Below are positions 12,515 through 13,334 of a stretch of DNA of 13,334 nt, piece by piece. Location: assembly GCA_002394525.1 (NCBI GenBank), contig DGUF01000076.1, forward strand, positions 1 through 13,334, written 5' to 3'. Under the pieces are notes generated by a model. That model was given only the letters and a program-made list of their open reading frames with translations, had not been told where the DNA came from and did no database searches. Source of the DNA: Lachnospiraceae bacterium UBA4317. GTDB lineage: Bacteria; Bacillota_A; Clostridia; Lachnospirales; Lachnospiraceae. Every line of letters begins with the position of its first letter. Positions within the stretch are counted from its first letter, which is position 1. Made by a program: the position numbers and the translations under genes.

Positions 12515-13334
<820 letters not shown>

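Overview
The window looks like chromosomal DNA from a GC-rich anaerobic member of the Clostridia, most likely Lachnospiraceae. This rests on strong AGGAGG-type ribosome binding sites, -35/-10 promoters of sigma-A type, a DUF1858 redox protein, Clostridia-style zinc ABC genes and the style of the riboswitch. No single marker fixes the genus. There is no rRNA, tRNA, CRISPR array, integrase or intact insertion sequence.

Layout. (1) 1-1491: the C-terminal part of a UvrA-family protein, cut by the left edge. (2) 1543-2050, minus strand: a self-contained unit made of a promoter, a candidate yybP-ykoY (Mn2+) riboswitch whose P1 strand overlaps an intrinsic terminator, and a single 72-residue membrane protein. 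A shared, probably bidirectional terminator separates it from uvrA. (3) 2213-3535: an unusual fusion of a serine esterase with a class I methyltransferase. (4) 3609-4870, minus strand: an orphan sugar-binding lipoprotein with a structured leader. (5) 5102-6172, minus strand: an EamA-type transporter whose start region carries a 40-bp tandem duplication that creates an upstream ORF. (6) 6313-10042: a zinc operon with a Fur-family regulator, znuA, znuC and znuB, led by a near-consensus promoter and a 19-bp Fur-type operator. (7) 10173-11539: a polytopic membrane protein of unknown function. (8) 11631-12386: a strong promoter, a leader of about 310 nt full of perfect hairpins, a DUF1858 protein and a terminator. 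(9) 12434-13334: a Rex-type operator, a promoter and the start of enolase, cut by the right edge.

Two families of small palindromic repeats lie between genes. Family A (2085-2130 and 11700-11745) keeps its stem through a compensated base-pair insertion. Family B (3531-3584 and 5040-5090) shares a GTCAAAGGGG core framed by CGTGA/TCACG. Short tandem duplications recur at 235-312, 5971-6050, 6097-6132, 7351-7398 and 8038-8096, which suggests slippage-prone sequence.

The best candidate for something new is the Mn-riboswitch unit. The small membrane protein is the only gene the riboswitch can control, and it belongs to none of the usual manganese exporter families I know. The esterase-methyltransferase fusion and the hairpin-rich DUF1858 leader come next. 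All functional statements come from reading motifs by eye; no database search was possible.
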